Positions 17,038-25,486 of a stretch of 64,000 bases of DNA are shown piece by piece. The notes below the pieces were generated by a model. It was given only the letters and a program-made list of their open reading frames with translations. It was not told where the DNA came from and made no database searches. A program made the translations under genes and the position numbers. The stretch is from Butyrivibrio sp. MB2005 (GTDB lineage Bacteria; Bacillota; Clostridia; Lachnospirales; Lachnospiraceae): NCBI RefSeq assembly GCF_000424285.1, contig NZ_AUJP01000010.1:62001-126000 (forward strand), in the 5' to 3' direction. Numbering within the stretch: the first letter of the stretch is position 1; the number at the start of each line of letters is the position of its first letter.

Positions 17038-18735
17038 CTTATAGAGTGCATCCATCTGTGTCTGAAGTTCAGCAGCTACATCTGCGATACCTGCCTGTGC
17101 AAGAGCATCCTGCATCTCAGCTACGATTTCCTCAGCAGTACCTGTGTACTTACCGAATGAGATCTGCTTCATGTAGTTTGTGTAAACTTCGTTACAGTTG
17201 TCGATCTTAGCCTGAATGCTGTCTACATCAGGTACGAACTGTCCATAAGGATAGTCAATCTTAACCTTGTCATACTTAGCATAGAGTTCATCGATCTTAT
17301 CCCAGTTACGGCTTGCATCTCTGATCTCGATATCGTCGTTACGTCCCCACCAGTAGTTAGTCATACCATTGATGTTGTCGGTTGAGGAATCGTATCCTTC
17401 AGGAGTTGTTCTGAGACCTTCATCGTTGATCTCATAAGAAACCCCTTCAATACCATAGTTGAAGAGCTTGTAGCACTCAGGATCGTTTCTGATAAGGTCA
17501 TAAACCATAAGTGCTCTCTCAGGGTGCTCAGATGCTGCAGAAACTGCCATAGCACCGTGTGTGATTGAAAGTGCTACTACGTTGTCTGTCTCTTCACCGA
17601 AGTAGAAGAAGCCTGACTCAGCTTTCTCATCATCAGCATAAATTGTGTTAGCTTCTGTCTTTGAGCAAAGATCTGTCCATGTCTGTGTGTGGTGCTGCTC
17701 AGCTGCAACCTGACCTACACGGTACTCATCTCTGTTCTGTGAAGATGTGTTGTTAAGAACGTCTGTAGGCCATACACCGATCTCATCCCACTCCTTCATC
17801 ATCTTTGCATAATCAACAAGTGAATCTGTCTCTGTCATAACAGGTGTGACAACTGTGTAAAGATCATCCTTTGTACCACCCCAAAGAGCGCCTGTTGCAA
17901 GACCATCGATAGCTACGAAGTTAGTGTGTGAAGCAATCCAGCCGTTAGCCATCTGTGCATACTGTGTTCCGTCAGAATCCCAAACTGCTTTGAGTTCCGG
18001 ATGATTCTCTTTTACGAACTTGAAGTATGTTGTAAGGTCTTCCCAGCTGTGTACACCGTCTGCAAGGCCTGCATCTCTAGCCCAGTCAAGACGATATGTA
18101 AATCCGTGGTTTGTCCACTGTGCGTAGTTATCTTCGGGCATCAGATAGATGTCACCGTCATACTTACACATTTCCCAGTGATCAGCAGGTACGCTAGCCC
18201 ATGTCTTGGGAGCATATGTCTTAAGCATATCCTCTGAAAGTGCAAGGAAAGCGCCGTTCTTTGCATTCGGCCATGCATCAAGCCAGTCAGATGCTGTACC
18301 AACAAGGTCTACAGAACCATCCATCTGTGCAAGTGTAAGGTTGTAGTTTGCAAGATAATCTGTCCACTCAATGTAGTAGATCTGAAGCTCAGCGTTAACC
18401 TTCTCGGTGAGGATCTCATTGAGCTTTGCAAGCATCTCATCAAGACGCTCAGCAGACTTTCCATCAGGTCTGTCACCTGTTGTCATGTAGTTGATAACTA
18501 CGTGCTCAGAAGTATCAATATCAGATGCAGCTGCCTCTGTAGCCTCGCCTGCCTCTTCTGTTGTTTCTTCTGTTGACTCAGCTGTCTCTGCTGCAGCGGT
18601 ATCTTCTGCAGCTGTTTCTGTGGTAGCCTCCGTCTTGTCTGCAGCGCTATCACCACCGTTTGATGAACCACCGCAGGCAGCCAGTGAGAATACCATTGCA
18701 GTACTCAGTAAAACTGACAATACCTTTTTTTTCAT
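17035..18735 (-). CDS. Sugar ABC transporter substrate-binding lipoprotein
   Basis: A 566-residue extracellular solute-binding protein, LplA-like. The signal peptide ends in a lipobox SLAAC with Cys near residue 21, followed by a GGSS start and a Thr/Glu/Ala-rich tether (about 25-70). The remaining 490 residues have the long binding-protein architecture, with recognisable stretches such as VVINYMTTGDRPDG, WATGALWGG-like aromatic loops and the late PYGQFVPD. It should bind oligosaccharides outside the cell and deliver them to the two permeases encoded just upstream. No ATPase is encoded here, as is usual for this CUT1-type group, which borrows a shared MsmK-like ATPase. The start is supported by AGGAGGG. 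Confidence 0.93.
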   Translation of the reverse strand: MKKKVLSVLLSTAMVFSLAACGGSSNGGDSAADKTEATTETAAEDTAAAETAESTEETTEEAGEATEAAASDIDTSEHVVINYMTTGDRPDGKSAERLDEMLAKLNEILTEKVNAELQIYYIEWTDYLANYNLTLAQMDGSVDLVGTASDWLDAWPNAKNGAFLALSEDMLKTYAPKTWASVPADHWEMCKYDGDIYLMPEDNYAQWTNHGFTYRLDWARDAGLADGVHSWEDLTTYFKFVKENHPELKAVWDSDGTQYAQMANGWIASHTNFVAIDGLATGALWGGTKDDLYTVVTPVMTETDSLVDYAKMMKEWDEIGVWPTDVLNNTSSQNRDEYRVGQVAAEQHHTQTWTDLCSKTEANTIYADDEKAESGFFYFGEETDNVVALSITHGAMAVSAASEHPERALMVYDLIRNDPECYKLFNYGIEGVSYEINDEGLRTTPEGYDSSTDNINGMTNYWWGRNDDIEIRDASRNWDKIDELYAKYDKVKIDYPYGQFVPDVDSIQAKIDNCNEVYTNYMKQISFGKYTGTAEEIVAEMQDALAQAGIADVAAELQTQMDALYK

Positions 18736-18806
18736 TTCAAATCCCTCCTATTAAAAATGAATAGTGTATATCTGAACTCGTTTCGAGTAAAGATCTAAAT
18801 AAGGAA

Positions 18807-18873
18807 GTTCCGCTCTCGCTACGCTCGCCGGAACACGTTCACACTAGGCTCGAAAATACCTCGCCAAGTGTTC
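18807..18873 (-). repeat. 3'-end repeat element, copy B
   Basis: It begins directly after the stop of the second permease. On the minus strand CACTTGGCGAGGTATTTTCGAGCCTAGTGT leads into the hairpin GTTCCG...CGGAAC (18807-18812 with 18829-18834), with the inner sequence GCGAGCGTAGCGAGAG. It is shorter than copies A and C between the TAGTGT block and the hairpin. It lies between the permease and the binding-protein gene, where it could influence mRNA processing or stability. Confidence 0.7.
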
Positions 18874-19800
18874 TCAGCCTTTTACCGCACCAACGGTGAT
18901 ACCGCCGATGAAGTATTTCTGTACAAACGGATAAAGAAGTACGATAGGTCCTGTAGCAAGCATTGCGTTTGCCATCTTTACAGTCTCTGTAGGCAGATCG
19001 GTAAGTGAAATATACTGGCCTGCTACTGACTGTTTAAGAGCCTGTGTCTTGTTAACAATCTCGTAAAGGCTGTACTGAAGTGGCTTTACATCTACCTTAC
19101 TTGAAAGGAAAAGTGATGACTGATACCACTCGTTCCAATAGCCAAGTGCAAGGAAAAGTCCGATTGTTGCAAGTGCCGGTTTAAGCATGGGGAGAACCAG
19201 TCTTACGAAAATGACCATATCTCCTGCTCCGTCGATTTTTCCTGACTCTGTGATCTCGTGAGGAATCTGCTTAACGAAGTTCTTCATGAGAATGATCAGC
19301 CAGGGTGACATCATCAAAGGAAGAAGTACTGCGAAGTAGCTGTCCTTTAAGTGATATGTCTGAGTCATCAGCAGGTAGTATGGTGCAAGGCCTGCTGAGA
19401 AAAGGCTTGTAAAGTAAATGTAGAAGGATATTGCATTTCTGAAAGGGAAATCCTTACGCTGAAGCGCATATCCTGTCATTGAGATGATTGAAAGTCCTAC
19501 TATTGTTCCAACCAGTGTCATTGTGATTGTAAGTGCGTATGACTTCCAGATAAGTCCGCTCTTTGTAACCATCTCGTATGCTTTGAAAGTAAACTCGTGC
19601 GGTATCAGCTGTACTCCGTGAAGTCTTATGTAATTCTCTGAAGTAAAGCTTGATGCCAAAATTATAAGGAAAGGAAAAATACAGGCCAGTGCGTAAAAGG
19701 TTGTAAGGAAATAACCTATTCCGCGGACAACCATATCGGTTGCGCCAATTTTTACCTTGGCCCCGCTTTCCATTAAATCTAAATCTTTTTTCTTTGCCAT
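18874..19800 (-). CDS. Sugar ABC transporter permease, LplC type
   Basis: A 308-residue inner-membrane permease with six hydrophobic segments. The EAA loop, which contacts the ATPase, reads EITESGKIDGAGDMVIFVRLVLPMLKP when its parts are joined (about 195-225). It begins with a cytoplasmic Lys/Asp-rich tail followed by YFLTTFYALACIFPFLIILASSF, as in LplC/YtcP proteins. It forms a heterodimer with the LplB-type permease, which it follows by 14 bases. The pair should move oligosaccharides captured by the downstream lipoprotein. Confidence 0.95.
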   Translation of the reverse strand: MAKKKDLDLMESGAKVKIGATDMVVRGIGYFLTTFYALACIFPFLIILASSFTSENYIRLHGVQLIPHEFTFKAYEMVTKSGLIWKSYALTITMTLVGTIVGLSIISMTGYALQRKDFPFRNAISFYIYFTSLFSAGLAPYYLLMTQTYHLKDSYFAVLLPLMMSPWLIILMKNFVKQIPHEITESGKIDGAGDMVIFVRLVLPMLKPALATIGLFLALGYWNEWYQSSLFLSSKVDVKPLQYSLYEIVNKTQALKQSVAGQYISLTDLPTETVKMANAMLATGPIVLLYPFVQKYFIGGITVGAVKG

Positions 19801-19814
19801 TTTTCTGCTCCCAA

Positions 19815-20774
19815 TTAGAATAATGAATATTCAGGATCGATCTTCTTGATAACCCCGTTAACTACCATAACGATTACAAATCCAACAAGTGACTGATAAA
19901 GACCAACTGCCGAAGCTGTTGAGAAGTTAAAGTCTGTCATTGTAGCTCTGTAAACGAAGGTCTCGATAATGTCTGTCGTATCATAGAGGAGTGAATTGGT
20001 TCCTACTATGTTGTAGAACAGACCGAAGTTACCTTTTACGATTCCGCCAAGTGCGAACAAGAGCAAAATAATGATTGTAGGCTTAAGGCTTGGAAGAATG
20101 ATGTATCTGATTCTCTGGAACGCGTTTGCTCCATCAACCTTGGATGCCTCTATGATTTCTGCATCTATTCCGCAAATTGCTGCGAAGTATACTACTGAGT
20201 TATATCCTGTCTGCTGCCAGAGATAAATGATAACCAGAAGAACCGGCCATACATTTGGATCAGCGTAAGGCTGCCATTTTTCCATTCCCAAAACTTCAAG
20301 TATTCCGTTTACAAATCCTGTATCGTAGTTCAGAAGGTTGAATACCAGAACTCCTACAAGAACCTGTGAAATGAAGTAAGGAAGGAACATCATTGTCTGT
20401 GAAACCTTCTTAAATATCTTTGCCTGCATCTCATTAAGAAGAATTGCCATGATGATCGCAAGCACATTACCCAGGATAATGAAAGCCAGGTTGTAAAGAA
20501 TGGTGTTCTTTGTAAGGGACCAAAGCTTTCCGGATGATGTAAGGAATTCGAAATTGGCAAGTCCTATGAACTTACTTCCGAATATTCCCTTTCCATAGTT
20601 GTATTTTACAAATGCAACCCATATTCCCGGCAGCGGCATGTAGCTGAACATGAAGAAGAAAACAATTGCCGGAATGCACATCAGAATCAAAGTTCTGTAT
20701 TTTATGATGTTGCCAAAAAAGCCTCTCTTTTTGTGCGGTACTGCTATTGCTTCCGCGCTATTTGATTTACTCAT
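19815..20774 (-). CDS. Sugar ABC transporter permease, LplB type
   Basis: A 319-residue permease with six membrane segments, beginning with a basic cytoplasmic tail (HKKRGFFGNIIKYR). The EAA loop is EIIEASKVDGANAFQRIRYIILPSLKP, read in two parts (about 210-236). The MPLPGIWVAFVKYNYGKGI stretch after the first membrane segment is typical of LplB/YteP. It is the first transport gene of the operon and lies downstream of the promoter and operators at 20823-20896. Together with the LplC-type partner it forms the channel for oligosaccharide uptake. Confidence 0.95.
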   Translation of the reverse strand: MSKSNSAEAIAVPHKKRGFFGNIIKYRTLILMCIPAIVFFFMFSYMPLPGIWVAFVKYNYGKGIFGSKFIGLANFEFLTSSGKLWSLTKNTILYNLAFIILGNVLAIIMAILLNEMQAKIFKKVSQTMMFLPYFISQVLVGVLVFNLLNYDTGFVNGILEVLGMEKWQPYADPNVWPVLLVIIYLWQQTGYNSVVYFAAICGIDAEIIEASKVDGANAFQRIRYIILPSLKPTIIILLLFALGGIVKGNFGLFYNIVGTNSLLYDTTDIIETFVYRATMTDFNFSTASAVGLYQSLVGFVIVMVVNGVIKKIDPEYSLF

Positions 20775-20822
20775 CTAAATTCACTTTCCTTTTACGTTCT
20801 ATACGTTGTTATTTTAACCAAT

Positions 20823-20837
20823 TTGCAACCGGTTTCA
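20823..20837 (-). promoter_or_regulatory. LacI-type operator just downstream of the transport promoter
   Basis: On the minus strand this reads TGAAACCGGTTGCAA, the same sequence that overlaps the start of lacI at 22157-22170. It lies about 8 bases after the -10 element, a position where a bound repressor blocks transcription. Confidence 0.7.
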
Positions 20838-20844
20838 TAGTTGT

Positions 20845-20873
20845 ATTTAAACATAGTGCTGTCATATCGTCAA
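20845..20873 (-). promoter_or_regulatory. Sigma-A promoter of the galactoside transport operon
   Basis: On the minus strand TTGACG and TTAAAT are separated by 17 bases, about 70 bases before the first permease start. It is bracketed by LacI-type operators on both sides. Confidence 0.65.
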
Positions 20874-20882
20874 TGATTTTTT

Positions 20883-20896
20883 TGAAACCGGATTCA
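20883..20896 (-). promoter_or_regulatory. Second LacI-type operator, upstream of the promoter
   Basis: On the minus strand it reads TGAATCCGGTTTCA, an imperfect palindrome of the same type. Its centre is about 59 bases from the downstream operator, close to a whole number of helical turns, so looping between the two is possible. Confidence 0.55.
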
Positions 20897-20918
20897 GATT
20901 TGTTGATTATATACAAAA

Positions 20919-20943
20919 AGAGGTGCTTCAAATTAGCACCTCT
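20919..20943 (-). terminator. Terminator between lacI and the transport genes
   Basis: The stem AGAGGTGCT/AGCACCTCT, followed on the minus strand by TTTTTG, separates the regulator transcript from the transport operon. Confidence 0.85.
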
Positions 20944-21006
20944 TAACTATTGACCTTTTGCGTTCATTTTATATTCTTTTGTCGTTAATATTTTGTTCAT
21001 ATACTC

Positions 21007-21051
21007 TGAAACGCGTTTCAAATCTATTCACGTGTTTCAAACTTGTTTCAG
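21007..21051. promoter_or_regulatory. Cluster of LacI/CcpA-like palindromes
   Basis: A perfect 14-base palindrome TGAAACGCGTTTCA (21007-21020) is followed by two related sites: TTCACGTGTTTCAA (21026-21039) and TCAAACTTGTTTCA (about 21038-21051). They lie in the 145 bases between the lacI stop and its terminator. They resemble the operators near the transport promoter but have a CG rather than CCGG centre, so a second LacI/CcpA-family protein may bind here. Confidence 0.6.
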
Positions 21052-21088
21052 TCTTCCAAACCCATTCTACATTACAGCGCCTTTTGCC

Positions 21089-22177
21089 TTAGGCTCTGCT
21101 TGGTCCGCTGCTCTCACGCTTCACCAGGGTAGGCTCAACGTTCTGCCAGCGGGGAACTTCTTCACCCTTTGAAACCGCAATGGCTGTTTCAATAAGGCAT
21201 TTACCAAAACTTTCGTAGTTATAATCCACGCTGGTAAGCTTAGGGATCATTACCTCTGAGATATAAGTATTATCGAAACTGGCTACAGAAAAGTCCTGTG
21301 GAATACGATATCCGCTGTCTCCTATGGCACGGACAACACCTGCAGCTGTGAAATCGTTGATGGCAATAATAGCCGTAGGGAGCTTGGGAAGCTGCATTAT
21401 CTTCTTCATGGACTCATAGCCATCCTCTATGGAGTAGCTGCCATCCACGATATAGTCAGGATTCACCTCTATTCCGTGTTCCTTGAGAATATTTGTATAA
21501 ATAACCTTTTTATCATTGGAGGATCTGACATCGGGACGTCCACCAACTATTGCGATTCTGGTATGCCCAAGAGCCAGCAGATGTTCCATTACAAGGCTTG
21601 TGGCACTTCTTGCATCAATCTCTACGCTATAGCTGGGAATACCTTCATCAAGGCGGCCTGTAACTATGAAGGGTACAGTATCTGACAGCTTCTTTACGAT
21701 TTCGCCATAGTGCCTGTCTGTCTCAAGATCGTCAACTCGTCCACCTATCTGTACGATTGCGTCAACCTTCTGCTGTCTGAGCATTTCAAGCTGCTCTATC
21801 TCATTCTCTGTGACACCGAAGGAATTGTACAGTGAAACCGTGTAACCAGCCTTCTGAGCTGCCGATTCACAGGCAACAAAAAGCTGGGCGTAGAAAGGGT
21901 TTCTTACGTCTGCCACAATTATTCCTATTGATTTGGTCGAGGTTTCGGATAATCCCTTTGCGAGTGCATTGGGCTTAAAGTTATACTTTTCGATTATCTG
22001 CAAAACCCGGTTTCTTTTCTCTGCACGTACGTTGGCGCTGTTTGTCATAACGCGCGACACGGTGGCCGGTGAAACACCAGCCTCACGGGCAATATCATAT
22101 ATTGTGATACTTTTATTCTCTATGGCTCCCATAATTTCACACGCTTTCATGAAATTTGAAACCGGTTGCAATTCCAT
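21089..22177 (-). CDS. LacI-family transcriptional regulator of the galactoside locus
   Basis: Up to 362 residues. The helix-turn-helix TIYDIAREAGVSPATVSRVM is near the N-terminus, followed by the hinge (EKRNRVLQIIEKYNFKPNALAKGL) and a periplasmic-binding-type sensor domain (SIGIIVADVRNPF, AIVGGRPDVRSS, AIIAINDFTAAGVVRAI, SVASFDNTYISEVMIPKLTSV). The start is uncertain. The ATG at 22177 has AGGGAG 11 bases upstream but follows a hairpin, while ATG 22132 (MGAIENKS) would give the usual distance to the HTH. An operator overlaps the first codons, so self-regulation is likely. It lies between GH27 and the transporter and probably represses both in the absence of a galactoside. Confidence 0.94.
   Translation of the reverse strand: MELQPVSNFMKACEIMGAIENKSITIYDIAREAGVSPATVSRVMTNSANVRAEKRNRVLQIIEKYNFKPNALAKGLSETSTKSIGIIVADVRNPFYAQLFVACESAAQKAGYTVSLYNSFGVTENEIEQLEMLRQQKVDAIVQIGGRVDDLETDRHYGEIVKKLSDTVPFIVTGRLDEGIPSYSVEIDARSATSLVMEHLLALGHTRIAIVGGRPDVRSSNDKKVIYTNILKEHGIEVNPDYIVDGSYSIEDGYESMKKIMQLPKLPTAIIAINDFTAAGVVRAIGDSGYRIPQDFSVASFDNTYISEVMIPKLTSVDYNYESFGKCLIETAIAVSKGEEVPRWQNVEPTLVKRESSGPSRA
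22157..22170 (-). promoter_or_regulatory. LacI-type operator overlapping the lacI start
   Basis: TGAAACCGGTTGCA on the plus strand is the reverse complement of the site at 20823-20837. It lies within the first codons of the longest lacI frame, or just upstream of its alternative starts. It fits autorepression. Confidence 0.65.
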
Positions 22178-22186
22178 AATAAAATA

Positions 22187-22211
22187 AACTCCCTGACTAT
22201 GTCAAGGAGTT
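22187..22211 (-). terminator. Hairpin with T-rich tail before lacI
   Basis: The stem AACTCCTTGAC/GTCAGGGAGTT has one mismatch and a 3-base loop. On the minus strand it is followed by TATTTTATT and then the lacI ATG. It could end GH27 transcripts or act as an attenuator in the lacI leader. Confidence 0.5.
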
Positions 22212-22222
22212 TGTGAATGGGC

Positions 22223-22377
22223 CTCCTGCCTGCTTTATAAACATATATATTCCTCTCTGCTGACGCTCTCGCTCGGTTAAAAACGTAACGGTACTAAGAT
22301 GGCAAAAAACGCCATCCAAGTACCGACGTTTTTATACGCAGCTTCGTGGAACATATATGTTTAATAGCTGGCAGGAG
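22223..22377. repeat. 155-bp imperfect palindromic element
   Basis: The outer arms CTCCTGCC...GGCAGGAG continue inward as GCTTTATAAACATATATATTCC against GGAACATATATGTTTAATAGC. The core holds a second strong hairpin, AAAACGT, CGGTACT and GATGGC pairing with GCCATC, AGTACCG and ACGTTTT (about 22274-22334). The whole can fold into one long arm. It contains CGCTCTCGCT, shared with the 3'-end repeats of copies A-C. It fills the 309-base gap between GH27 and lacI, which has no gene. It may be a MITE-like element or a structured 3' UTR. Confidence 0.75.
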
Positions 22378-22485
22378 ATGTATTTCAAAATTTACTTAAA
22401 TAGTTTGTGAGTTATAACATCATGCGTAGGTCATATATTCCTATATATGCTGCTAATGAGCAGACAATATGTTTTTAATCTACGT

Positions 22486-23811
22486 TTAGAACAACCTGTA
22501 GACTACTACGCCGTGAGCGGGGATTTTTGCTGATATTATGCTCTGCTCATTAGAATCCCAGTCATTGGTTTTGCCGGTCCAGACGTCCTTTATGTTGGAG
22601 GCTGAATGGATGATGGCTGCGCCGGTTGTAAATTGGGCGGTATCACAGGTTACTTCTTTCTCGCTGTCAGTAAGATTGAACATACCGATGAACAACTCGG
22701 TACCATCTTCGTCAATGTTGAGCCAGATGGCTTCGTCGTCGCTTCTTCTGAACTGGAAGCCTTTGTGTTTGCCGTCCATTACTCGAAGGAGTTCTTTGTT
22801 GGTGAGCTGCGCTTTGTTTACGTCATCAAGCTTAGTGAGTTCTGCACCTATCATAAGAGGAGATCCGAACAGGCACCAAAGGCTCATCATGGTTCTTACT
22901 TCGTCAAAGGTAAGGTTAGAAGTTCTCTCCTGGCCAAAGCCGTAGCCAAGCTGTCCAAGAGGAAGCATATCGCAATCAGGATAGTTGCCCTTGGAGGTTC
23001 TGCCATTCCAGGTCTCACATCTCCAGAACATCTCCTTGAGAAGACGCCAGTCATCCCAGAAGTCATCTGTAATACGCCACATATTGGCATTTTCTTCATA
23101 GAAGAAGTTTCTGTCCACATGAGCAGGTCCGGGAGAAAGTGAAAGTACTATATCTCTTCCGCACTTCTCTATGGCTCTGTGAATCATCTTTGTCTCTTCA
23201 TAGCCACTGAATTTTATTCTGCCGCTGTCAGGATACAGGAAGCTGTCGCAGATATCATCACACTTAATAAAATCAACGCCCCAGTCAGCATACATTTTAA
23301 TAAGATCATCGTAGTATGCCTGTCCTGCTTCACCTGCCCTTACACCGTACATATCAGGATTCCATCCGCAGATAGACCATGCATCGGCAGCCATATCTGC
23401 AGTGAACTGTGTTCCGTGAATAGGGCACTTATCGTGAGCTGCCTGTCTTGCGATTCCTCTCATGATGTGAATACCGAATTTAAGCCCCAGGTCGTGCACG
23501 TACTGCGCAAGATGTGTAAAACCACTTCCATCAGCGGATGAAGGGAATCTGTTTACGGCAGGCTGGAGCCTTCCGAACTGATCCATCTCATCATTTCCAA
23601 AGGGAATATACTGGAAATCCGCACGTCTTGCGCCTGCATCCTTTGAATACCACTCAATGTCTACAACCACGTACTCATAACCGAATTCCTTCAGATTTTC
23701 AGCCATATATTTGGCATTGGCTTTAACCTGCTCCTCAGTTACGGTAGTATCGTAATAATCATAGCTGTTCCACCCCATAGGCGGTTTCTTTAAAAAGTTC
23801 TTTTTTCCCAT
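22486..23811 (-). CDS. Alpha-galactosidase, glycoside hydrolase family 27
   Basis: A 441-residue cytoplasmic enzyme that removes terminal alpha-galactose. GH27 motifs include PPMGWNSYDYYDTTVTEEQV at the start, VVVDIEWY, the nucleophile aspartate in FIKCDDICD (about 188-196), and the acid/base aspartate in ITDDFWDDW (about 245-253). The C-terminal beta domain ends IPAHGVVVYRLF, the usual family ending. There is no signal peptide. It is the first gene in the locus order GH27 - lacI - permeases - lipoprotein - GH35, consistent with intracellular breakdown of imported galacto-oligosaccharides. Some GH27 enzymes act on N-acetylgalactosamine or arabinopyranose, which sequence alone does not exclude. 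Confidence 0.94.
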   Translation of the reverse strand: MGKKNFLKKPPMGWNSYDYYDTTVTEEQVKANAKYMAENLKEFGYEYVVVDIEWYSKDAGARRADFQYIPFGNDEMDQFGRLQPAVNRFPSSADGSGFTHLAQYVHDLGLKFGIHIMRGIARQAAHDKCPIHGTQFTADMAADAWSICGWNPDMYGVRAGEAGQAYYDDLIKMYADWGVDFIKCDDICDSFLYPDSGRIKFSGYEETKMIHRAIEKCGRDIVLSLSPGPAHVDRNFFYEENANMWRITDDFWDDWRLLKEMFWRCETWNGRTSKGNYPDCDMLPLGQLGYGFGQERTSNLTFDEVRTMMSLWCLFGSPLMIGAELTKLDDVNKAQLTNKELLRVMDGKHKGFQFRRSDDEAIWLNIDEDGTELFIGMFNLTDSEKEVTCDTAQFTTGAAIIHSASNIKDVWTGKTNDWDSNEQSIISAKIPAHGVVVYRLF

Positions 23812-23903
23812 ACCATTCTCCTCATAAAAATAATAAATAGCTTCAATAATGAATCATAGCACAAATGAACCAGAGTTGATACTATCTCATCCGGTTCTGA
23901 TTT

Positions 23904-25025
23904 TCAGATTTTTACAAGTTCGTAATCTCTGCTTCCGAGGCCTATTTTCTCGCCGTGAGCCAGAGTTTCCTTCCATTTTACATTTGGATTGTTATCAAGA
24001 AAATTGTCATCATGACGATGCCAGTCCATTTTAGCGAGATTATCTCCAAGCTGACTGTTTCTTACAGGTTCTGCCGCAAGGCACATATCTGCACAAGCCT
24101 GATCTATAGCAACAGGATCGAAGGATGCAAACATTCCGATATTGGGAAGGATAGGCGCATCATTCTCACCATGACAGTCGCAGTTAGGCGATACATCCAT
24201 GATAAGGCTTATATGGAATGAGGGCTTATCATTCACGATAGCTGCGGTATATTCAGCCATTTTGCAGCAAAGAGACTCTTTTGCTGAATCATTGTTGGGA
24301 TGGATTGCATCAAAAACGCAGGCGCCGATACATCTTCCGCAGCCCTTACACAGATCCTGATCTATCACAGCTTTTCCTGTCTCATAGGAAATAGCATCAG
24401 ATCCGCACTCCTTAGCGCACTGCTTACAACTCTTACACATATCAGGATTTACGGAAGGTTTTCCGTCGTTATGCTGAAGCATTTTTCCTGCGCGGCTTCC
24501 TCCGCCCATTCCTATATTCTTGATAGCTCCGCCAAAGCCCGTCATCTCATGCCCCTTAAAATGAGACAGTGAAATGATTATGTCCGCATCATAGAGAGCG
24601 TGACCGATTATAGCTTCCTTACAATATTCGCCGTTTGGTACAGGAACGCTTATCTCATCGGTTCCCTTAAGACCGTCAGCGATGATTACATAGCATCCTG
24701 TGGTAACACTGTTAAATCCGTTTACCTCTGCATTATAGAGATGATCCACAGCATTTTTACGACTTCCTGGATAAAGGGTATTGCAATCCGTAAGGAAAGG
24801 CTTTCCCCCAAGCTCCTTTATCAGGTCAGCAACTGCCTTCACATAGTTAGGTCTAAGATATGAAAAGTTGCCAAGCTCGCCAAAATGCATTTTAATAGCT
24901 ACAAACTTACCCTCAAAATCAATCGTATCTATCCCCGCTACTTTTAGCAGTTTTTGAAGCTTAACGCCCTGGCTCACGCCAATATGAGTTCTGAAGTCAG
25001 TAAAATATACCTTTGATTTGCCCAT
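23904..25025 (-). CDS. DUF362 protein with two 4Fe-4S ferredoxin motifs
   Basis: A 373-residue protein. The DUF362 domain covers the first 185 residues and the C-terminal part. In between (about 190-250) lie two 4Fe-4S motifs, CKSCKQCAKEC and CKGCGRCIGAC. The family is widespread in anaerobes and linked to electron transfer; its substrate is not established. The longest frame begins at 25094, but GGAGGG before the ATG at 25025 and the MGKSKVYFTD start support the shorter form. The gene is alone, with no partner oxidoreductase beside it. Confidence 0.9.
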   Translation of the reverse strand: MGKSKVYFTDFRTHIGVSQGVKLQKLLKVAGIDTIDFEGKFVAIKMHFGELGNFSYLRPNYVKAVADLIKELGGKPFLTDCNTLYPGSRKNAVDHLYNAEVNGFNSVTTGCYVIIADGLKGTDEISVPVPNGEYCKEAIIGHALYDADIIISLSHFKGHEMTGFGGAIKNIGMGGGSRAGKMLQHNDGKPSVNPDMCKSCKQCAKECGSDAISYETGKAVIDQDLCKGCGRCIGACVFDAIHPNNDSAKESLCCKMAEYTAAIVNDKPSFHISLIMDVSPNCDCHGENDAPILPNIGMFASFDPVAIDQACADMCLAAEPVRNSQLGDNLAKMDWHRHDDNFLDNNPNVKWKETLAHGEKIGLGSRDYELVKI

Positions 25026-25114
25026 AAGAATTCTCCCTCCATTTATAAAAATGCACATATATATTTTAAGCAATATCGTTTCTTTTTCCAACAAAATAAT
25101 TTGTAATTGACATC

Positions 25115-25143
25115 TTGAGCGTCATGTAGTTTTGTGGTATATT
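25115..25143 (+). promoter_or_regulatory. Sigma-A promoter of the small plus-strand gene
   Basis: TTGAGC and TATATT are separated by 17 bases. A short hairpin (TGTAGT/ACTACA, about 25146-25164) follows at the expected transcript start, and then a GGAGGAG ribosome site precedes the ATG at 25209. Confidence 0.6.
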
Positions 25144-25208
25144 CTATGTAGTATCGAAAACTACATGTAGGCAGATTCGTGTAACGACCGGCCGGAACGG
25201 AGGAGAAT

Positions 25209-25469
25209 ATGACAGTTAAAGAATTGCAGAGTTTTTTTAAAGAACATCTCGTTCCTTCAAAGCTCTATACTTTTGGGAAAGGGCATGATGGCAGGATCTG
25301 TCTCACCAAGGTTGGCGAGATCTGGGAACTGTATTTCATGGATCACAAGGAAAAAATCGGTCTCATGAAATTTTCTGACGAGAACAGTGCATGTCTCAAA
25401 ATGAAGGATGAACTCCGCAAGATAATGGAAAGTATCTACGAGATAACCTGGGTTCCAAAGAAAGCATAA
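25209..25469 (+). CDS. Small protein of unknown function, 86 residues
   Basis: I do not recognise this protein. It is 86 residues, soluble, without Cys pairs or a signal. It begins MTVKELQSFFKEHLVPSKLY, has a beta-like centre (GRICLTKVGEIWELYFMDH) and ends in a helix with NSACLKMKDELRKIMES. The alternation of strands followed by a helix is similar to small immunity-like or SUKH-like proteins, but that is only an impression. The gene has its own promoter, a strong GGAGGAG ribosome site and its own terminator, so it is an independent expressed unit, oriented opposite to its neighbours. Confidence 0.8.
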   Translation: MTVKELQSFFKEHLVPSKLYTFGKGHDGRICLTKVGEIWELYFMDHKEKIGLMKFSDENSACLKMKDELRKIMESIYEITWVPKKA

Positions 25470-25486
25470 ATTCCTTAGAATAATTA

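Noticed and set aside
20944-20970. Six-codon open frame (MNAKGQ) before the terminator at 20919-20943, as a leader peptide
   Set aside because: It has no ribosome site and no run of regulatory codons; it is within chance expectation.
22606-23142. Plus-strand frame of 178 codons inside GH27
   Set aside because: Antisense shadow; no start site and no family resemblance.
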